64,000 nucleotides of DNA from Clostridia bacterium (GTDB lineage Bacteria; Bacillota; Peptococcia; DRI-13; SM3-B62): positions 62,001-126,000 of the forward strand of contig JAHDSQ010000012.1 in assembly GCA_018432615.1 (NCBI GenBank), in the 5' to 3' direction. The translations under genes were made by a program, and so were the position numbers. Positions 59,604-64,000 of the stretch are shown here, piece by piece. Every line of letters begins with the position of its first letter. The first letter of the stretch is position 1. A model generated the notes under the pieces. That model ran no database searches. It was not told the DNA's origin and saw nothing but the letters and a program-made list of their open reading frames with translations.

Positions 59604-60716
59604 ATGAAAATCAAAGAGCATTGGTATGGACAGGTTCTGTTGAAAGCGACTCTTGTTTTAGTTATACTTATTACAATATTTTTTGCGGTGAATTATGTGG
59701 TTCCCATGTTTTTCAAACTGTCGGTCAATTTGTTTTGGGGCCTTTTTCCTTTCATTCTTGCCGTAATCATGGCCATATTAATTGATCCCCTTGTTGATTG
59801 GTTGGTAGAAAAGAAGAATGTTAACCGGGGTATTGCGGTTGCCTTGACTCTCGTTTTTTTAATATCAGGATTTACTTTGATTGTTGTTTTTGCAGTTTCA
59901 AGGCTGATTATTGAGATATCAGGTATTTATAGCAACTTACCAAAATATACTCAGGTGCTAACCCAAAAGGGCATGGAGTTCTTCGAGGGAATAAGACAAT
60001 ATCTAACAGATAATCCTTTGCCCCAGGAGGCCCAAGACGCTATATTTAATAATTTAAAAGTTGTCGTGGACGGCATTGGCGATGCAATGAAGTTTACTAC
60101 AAATTTTGCTTTTGATTTGATGACTGCTTTACCTTTATTAGTTACAATCGTTCTCGTTGCGGGTGTTGCCACTTTTTTTATCAGCAAGGATAAAAAAGCT
60201 ATTACAACCTTTATTTTCAACGCTGTTCCACAAAATAAGGTATTATCAGTCAGCGGGGTCATAAGTGATATTAATAGCGCTCTGATAGGATTCTTTCGTG
60301 CTCAGCTTATTCTGATAAGTATTTCTTCTTTACTGGCCATAATAGGGCTATCTATTCTGGGGAACAAATACGCACTGACGGTCGGTATTATTGTGGGGAT
60401 ATTTGATCTCTTACCTATCCTCGGTCCGGGAACGATTCTTGTACCCTGGGCAATTATGGAATTTTTTGCCGGGCATATCAATATAGGAATTGCCTTATTA
60501 GTTCTATACGGCATTATCGTAGCTGTGAGAGGAGTAATTGAACCGAAGGTCATTTCACAGCAAATCGGTCTGCATCCATTGGTAACATTGATGGCGCTCT
60601 TTTTAGGGCTTAAGTTTCTTGGGGTTGGAGGTATCATTATCGGACCGGTTCTGGTAGTACTGGCAATAGCAATATATAAAAGCTTTTACTCAAAGAGTGG
60701 AGGAACAACAATTTGA
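59604..60716 (+). CDS. ytvI: AI-2E/YtvI-family membrane protein
   Basis: A 370-residue integral membrane protein with seven or eight helices. NLFWGLFPFILAVIMAILID, the VNRGIAVALTLVF helix and the closing GGIIIGPVLVVLAIAIYKSF fit the YtvI (TIGR02872) sporulation subgroup of the AI-2E/PerM transporter family. Substrate and exact role are unknown. ATG 59604 is near AAAGG; TTG 59598 overlaps the cdsA stop. It overlaps dxr by four bases. Confidence 0.8.
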   Translation: MKIKEHWYGQVLLKATLVLVILITIFFAVNYVVPMFFKLSVNLFWGLFPFILAVIMAILIDPLVDWLVEKKNVNRGIAVALTLVFLISGFTLIVVFAVSRLIIEISGIYSNLPKYTQVLTQKGMEFFEGIRQYLTDNPLPQEAQDAIFNNLKVVVDGIGDAMKFTTNFAFDLMTALPLLVTIVLVAGVATFFISKDKKAITTFIFNAVPQNKVLSVSGVISDINSALIGFFRAQLILISISSLLAIIGLSILGNKYALTVGIIVGIFDLLPILGPGTILVPWAIMEFFAGHINIGIALLVLYGIIVAVRGVIEPKVISQQIGLHPLVTLMALFLGLKFLGVGGIIIGPVLVVLAIAIYKSFYSKSGGTTI

Positions 60717-61861
60717 CAAAAAAAATCACCATCCTTGGTTCAACAGGCTCAATAGGCCGACAGGCTTTACAGGTTGTTGACGAGCATCCGGAAGAATATG
60801 AAATAGTTGCATTAGCTGCGGGAAGAAACACCCAACTATTAATCAAGCAGATAGAAAAATATCGCCCACGATATGTTAACGTAGCAGAAAAAAGCGCAGC
60901 CCAAACCTTACAAACAATATCTATGGTCGATGCTCCCACAGTGACCGTAGGGGATCGAGGCTTGCTTGAATTAGCTGATTTAGCGGAAACAGACCTTTTG
61001 GTTGTTGCTGTGACGGGTATTCATGGTCTGCTACCGACGCTTAAAGCATTGGAAAAAGGGATTACGGTTGCCTTAGCCAATAAAGAAACGATCGTTGCCG
61101 GCGGAAGCCTCGTGATGGAAAAGGCTCGCCAGACAGGTACGGCTATTCTTCCCCTTGACAGTGAACATTCTGCATTATTCCAGTGCATTGAAGAGGATAA
61201 CAAAAGCGAAATAGAGAAGCTGATTATTACTGCTTCCGGCGGTCCTTTTTTGCATTGGAAGAAAGAGGATCTAGCAGAGGCCACTCCTGCAAAGGCATTA
61301 AAGCATCCTAAATGGGAAATGGGTAGAAAAATAACTGTCGATAGTGCAAGTATGATAAACAAGGGTTTAGAGGTGATTGAGGCACATTGGTTATTCGACA
61401 TGCCTTATGAAAAAATCGAGGTTTTGGTACATCCACAAAGCATTATTCACTCGATGGTCCAGTATTCAGATGGTGTTGTGATGGCTCAAATGGGTCTGCC
61501 GGATATGCGTGTTCCGATACAATATGCTATGACGTATCCGCAAAGACGTAAAAACTCTTTTCCCAGGCCTGATTTTTTCGAAATAGGAGAAATGACATTC
61601 TACAAGCCTGATTTAAATAAATTTAGGGGTTTGGTCCTTGCCTATGAAGCCGGAAAGGCTGGAGGAACGATGCCGGTTGTGTTCAATGCCGCTAACGAAG
61701 AAGCTGTTTTTTTATTTCTTAAGGAGCGAATAAAGTTTAACGATATACCCATATTAATCGAGAAGGTAATGGAAACCCATCTAACCAAGACCAACATTAG
61801 TATTGATGATATCTTGCAAGCTGACGAATGGGCACGGGAAGAGATTAAGAGATATATATGA
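60713..61861 (+). CDS. dxr: 1-Deoxy-D-xylulose 5-phosphate reductoisomerase
   Basis: Second enzyme of the MEP isoprenoid pathway. The 382-residue protein has the NADPH motif ILGSTGSIGRQAL, ANKETIVAGGSLV, the metal site in LPLDSEHSALFQ, and HPQSIIHSMVQYSDG. TTG 60713 has GGAGG nine bases upstream and overlaps ytvI by four bases. ispG of the same pathway is two genes downstream. Confidence 0.98.
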   Translation: MTKKITILGSTGSIGRQALQVVDEHPEEYEIVALAAGRNTQLLIKQIEKYRPRYVNVAEKSAAQTLQTISMVDAPTVTVGDRGLLELADLAETDLLVVAVTGIHGLLPTLKALEKGITVALANKETIVAGGSLVMEKARQTGTAILPLDSEHSALFQCIEEDNKSEIEKLIITASGGPFLHWKKEDLAEATPAKALKHPKWEMGRKITVDSASMINKGLEVIEAHWLFDMPYEKIEVLVHPQSIIHSMVQYSDGVVMAQMGLPDMRVPIQYAMTYPQRRKNSFPRPDFFEIGEMTFYKPDLNKFRGLVLAYEAGKAGGTMPVVFNAANEEAVFLFLKERIKFNDIPILIEKVMETHLTKTNISIDDILQADEWAREEIKRYI

Positions 61862-61882
61862 GCATAAAAAAGGGGTGTTTGT

Positions 61883-62932
61883 GTGCAAACGGTATTAACT
61901 TCGATTTTTGTATTTGGGATCATTATATTTGTACATGAGTTCGGGCATTATGCTCTGGCCAAGCTCTCAGGTATATTTGTGGAAGAATTCAGTATCGGTA
62001 TGGGACCTAAAATCGTCAGTAAAAAGTGGGGCGAAACCTCTTATTCTTTAAGAGTCCTGCCTATTGGTGGTTTTTGTAAAATGGCCGGAGAAGCCGGAGA
62101 GGAAGACAGTAATACACAAACAGTTCCCAGGGACAGAAGATTTGACGGAAAACCCGCTTTATCAAGGATGGCTGTTATTTTTGCCGGGCCGTTGATGAAC
62201 TTCGTATTTGCTGCCGTTTTATTCGCGGTTCTCTTTAGCTTTTTAGGAATACCTGTAGACTATCAAAATGAAATCGGTCAGGTTCAGCCGGACAGCATTG
62301 CTGAAGAGGCAGGCTTTTTGGAAGGCGACCGAATTATTAAGATTAATGAGAAACCGATTGAAACATGGCAAGATGTAGTCGGCGTAATCCATAACAGTCC
62401 CGAGGAAGAATTAAATATTACCGTTGTCAGGAATGATGCTCCTTTAAACATCAAAGTCATTCCCGGGCTCGACGAGGAAACTGAGCTTGGCATGATAGGA
62501 ATCGTCCCGGGAGAACCAATCCTTCAAAAGGTGGGTATTTTGACCGGCATCAAGGATGGTATTATCAACACTATGGAGCTTACGGTGCTAATAATACAAG
62601 GTTTGGTTCAGTTAGTTACCGGGGAAGTATCACCCGAAGGGGTGGCAGGACCTCTTGGTATTATCCAAATGATTGGTGAGTCGGCTGAATTCGGTTTGAT
62701 TTATTTGATCAATTTTACAGCTTTTCTATCTGTAAATCTCGGGCTTTTAAATCTTTTGCCCATCCCGGCCTTAGACGGCAGTCGCTTACTGTTTTTATTG
62801 CTTGAAGTTGTTAGAGGAAAACCAATCAATCCGGCTAAGGAGAATTTTGTGCATTTAATTGGTTTTTTCTTGCTAATGCTGCTAATGGTCGTTATTACCT
62901 ATCAGGATGTAGCTCGTTTATTTGTTCGTTAG
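61883..62932 (+). CDS. rseP: Site-2 protease RseP/RasP
   Basis: Intramembrane zinc metalloprotease that cleaves anti-sigma factors and signal-peptide remnants. The 349-residue protein has H18-E-F-G-H22 in the first helix, a central PDZ domain (about 122-200), and the third ligand in NLLPIPALDGSRLLF near residue 293-309. Four helices are expected. GTG 61883 follows AAGGGGTG. Gene order dxr-rseP-ispG is standard in Firmicutes. Confidence 0.97.
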   Translation: MQTVLTSIFVFGIIIFVHEFGHYALAKLSGIFVEEFSIGMGPKIVSKKWGETSYSLRVLPIGGFCKMAGEAGEEDSNTQTVPRDRRFDGKPALSRMAVIFAGPLMNFVFAAVLFAVLFSFLGIPVDYQNEIGQVQPDSIAEEAGFLEGDRIIKINEKPIETWQDVVGVIHNSPEEELNITVVRNDAPLNIKVIPGLDEETELGMIGIVPGEPILQKVGILTGIKDGIINTMELTVLIIQGLVQLVTGEVSPEGVAGPLGIIQMIGESAEFGLIYLINFTAFLSVNLGLLNLLPIPALDGSRLLFLLLEVVRGKPINPAKENFVHLIGFFLLMLLMVVITYQDVARLFVR

Positions 62933-62960
62933 AATTTGTTTTTAAGGAGAAGGTTAGATA

Positions 62961-64000
62961 ATGGAAGGAATAAGACGGAGGGAAACAATTGATTTGTTTT
63001 TGGGCGGAATAGGTATCGGCGGGGCGCATCCCGTAACTATACAGTCTATGACTAATACAAATACCTGCGATATAACAGGGACCCTGGAGCAGATTAGGAG
63101 ATTAGCGTTGCACGGCTGTGATATTGTGCGAGTCGCGGTCCCTGACGATTCTGCGGCTGAGGCTGTGGCTAAAATTGTGAGGGAATCCCCAATGCCTGTG
63201 ATAGCCGACATTCATTTTGATTATTCTCTGGCTTTGTCGTCCTTGAAAAATGGCGTACATGGCTTAAGATTGAACCCCGGTAATATAGGTGCCGAATGGA
63301 AGATAAAGGAGATAGCCAAAGCAGCCCAAGAAAGAAACGTACCAATCAGAGTTGGCGTCAACAGTGGTTCCTTGGAGAAAGAACAGCTTGCAAAGCATGG
63401 TGGAGTGACATCGCGGGCTATGGTGGAAAGCGCTCTCAAGCATGTAAATATTTTAGAAAAGATAGGTTTTAATTTGATAAAAATATCGTTAAAGGCCTCC
63501 GGTGTGCCGTTAATGATCCAAGCTAATCGTGAGATTGCCGAAAAGGTCAAATATCCGCTTCATTTGGGCGTTACTGAGGCAGGCTTGTATGAAAGTTCCA
63601 GTATTAAATCTGCGGTGGGCATTGGAACTTTACTTTCCGAAGGGATTGGGGATACCATCAGGGTATCGGTAACCGGCGATCCGGTCCGGGAACTAACAAT
63701 CGCCCATAGTATTTTAAAAGCACTTGGTCTAAGAAAAAAGGGTGTTGATATCGTATCCTGTCCCACCTGTGGACGGTGTCAGGTTGATTTGTTTAAAATA
63801 GCCAAAGAGGTTGAGGAAAAAACGGCCGGCATCAACCAACCACTAAAGATTGCTGTTATGGGTTGTGTTGTCAACGGACCAGGCGAGGCCAGGGAAGCGG
63901 ATTTAGGAATCGCAGGCGGGAAGGGCAGTGGATTGCTTTTTTCCAAGGGCAAGATAATACGTAAAGTACCGGAAAGCGAATTAGTCCAAGCGCTTTGTGA
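62961..64000 (+). CDS. ispG: 4-Hydroxy-3-methylbut-2-enyl diphosphate synthase (partial)
   Basis: Penultimate enzyme of the MEP pathway, a 4Fe-4S protein. The first 346 codons are visible with no stop before the right edge. Cluster ligands C267 and C270 (SCPTCGRCQ) and C302 (GCVVNGPGE), with E309, have the spacing of E. coli IspG (C270, C273, C305, E312). The N-terminal TIM barrel begins with VTIQSMTNTNT. ATG 62961 follows AAGGAGAAGG. The reading frame continues beyond 64000, so only a few residues should be missing. Confidence 0.97.
   Translation, partial: MEGIRRRETIDLFLGGIGIGGAHPVTIQSMTNTNTCDITGTLEQIRRLALHGCDIVRVAVPDDSAAEAVAKIVRESPMPVIADIHFDYSLALSSLKNGVHGLRLNPGNIGAEWKIKEIAKAAQERNVPIRVGVNSGSLEKEQLAKHGGVTSRAMVESALKHVNILEKIGFNLIKISLKASGVPLMIQANREIAEKVKYPLHLGVTEAGLYESSSIKSAVGIGTLLSEGIGDTIRVSVTGDPVRELTIAHSILKALGLRKKGVDIVSCPTCGRCQVDLFKIAKEVEEKTAGINQPLKIAVMGCVVNGPGEAREADLGIAGGKGSGLLFSKGKIIRKVPESELVQALC

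Noticed and set aside
1-64000. CRISPR array, prophage, toxin-antitoxin or defence island
   Set aside because: No regularly spaced repeats, integrase-linked att sites, phage structural genes or defence domains were seen; XerC is in its housekeeping context.

Overview
The window reads as one chromosomal stretch of a motile, spore-forming, low-to-moderate GC Firmicute, most likely a clostridial (Peptococcaceae-like) lineage rather than a Bacillus. The gene order dprA-topA-trmFO-xerC-hslVU-codY-flagella/chemotaxis-fliA-rpsB-tsf-pyrH-frr-uppS-cdsA-dxr-rseP-ispG is the Firmicute order. FliY replaces FliN, CheC and CheD are present without CheZ, and SpoVB- and YtvI-type sporulation membrane proteins occur. 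A stator pair inside the flagellar operon and a short EF-Ts point to Clostridia. The genus cannot be fixed from the sequence alone.

Layout. (1) 1-9.7 kb is a mixed housekeeping block. It holds the end of an S-adenosylhomocysteinase gene, an exonuclease-DinG helicase fusion, psd and pssA (phosphatidylethanolamine synthesis) followed by a degenerate PlsY-like reading frame, a TIGR04086 membrane protein on the minus strand, a TPR protein, folE, a small DUF4264 protein, surE and, on the minus strand, a SpoVB-type flippase. (2) 9.7-14.2 kb carries an EF-G2-type GTPase without the catalytic His, a minus-strand tRNA-Trp with a consensus promoter and terminator, two unrecognised proteins and a UPF0173 hydrolase. 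(3) 14.2-22.6 kb is dprA, topA, trmFO, xerC, hslV, hslU and codY, closed by a terminator. (4) 22.7-54.6 kb is a flagellar and chemotaxis operon of about 40 genes running from flgB to a SwrB-like gene, all on the plus strand with many 1-14 nt overlaps, ending at a strong terminator. It encodes rod and basal-body proteins, the export apparatus, hook and hook-length control, a stator pair that looks PomA/MotP-like, the switch (FliG, FliM, FliY), CheY/B/A/W/C/D, a PilZ c-di-GMP effector, FlhF/FlhG and the sigma factor FliA. Filament genes, cheR, receptors and flgM are not here. (5) 54.6-64 kb is rpsB-tsf-pyrH-frr-(small orf)-uppS-cdsA-ytvI-dxr-rseP-ispG: translation, UMP kinase, undecaprenyl and phospholipid precursors, isoprenoid synthesis and membrane proteolysis. 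ispG runs off the right edge.

How it fits together. CheA, CheW, CheB, CheD, CheC and FliY with CheY form a Bacillus-type adaptation and dephosphorylation circuit. Both FliY and CheC keep two complete phosphatase motifs. The PilZ protein adds c-di-GMP input to motility, and FliA links basal-body completion to late genes elsewhere. The right-hand block is arranged around cis-acting RNA structures: an rpsB leader hairpin, terminator-like hairpins before tsf and uppS, and a clear terminator after tsf.

I found no transposon, CRISPR array, prophage or defence system, and no convincing new multi-gene system. The observations most worth a second look are small: paired hairpins just upstream of flgE plus a GC-rich hairpin after it, the fragmented PlsY-like locus with coupled micro-ORFs, the ion type of the stator, an extra domain in the hook protein, and terminator-like hairpins too close to the next gene to leave room for a promoter.
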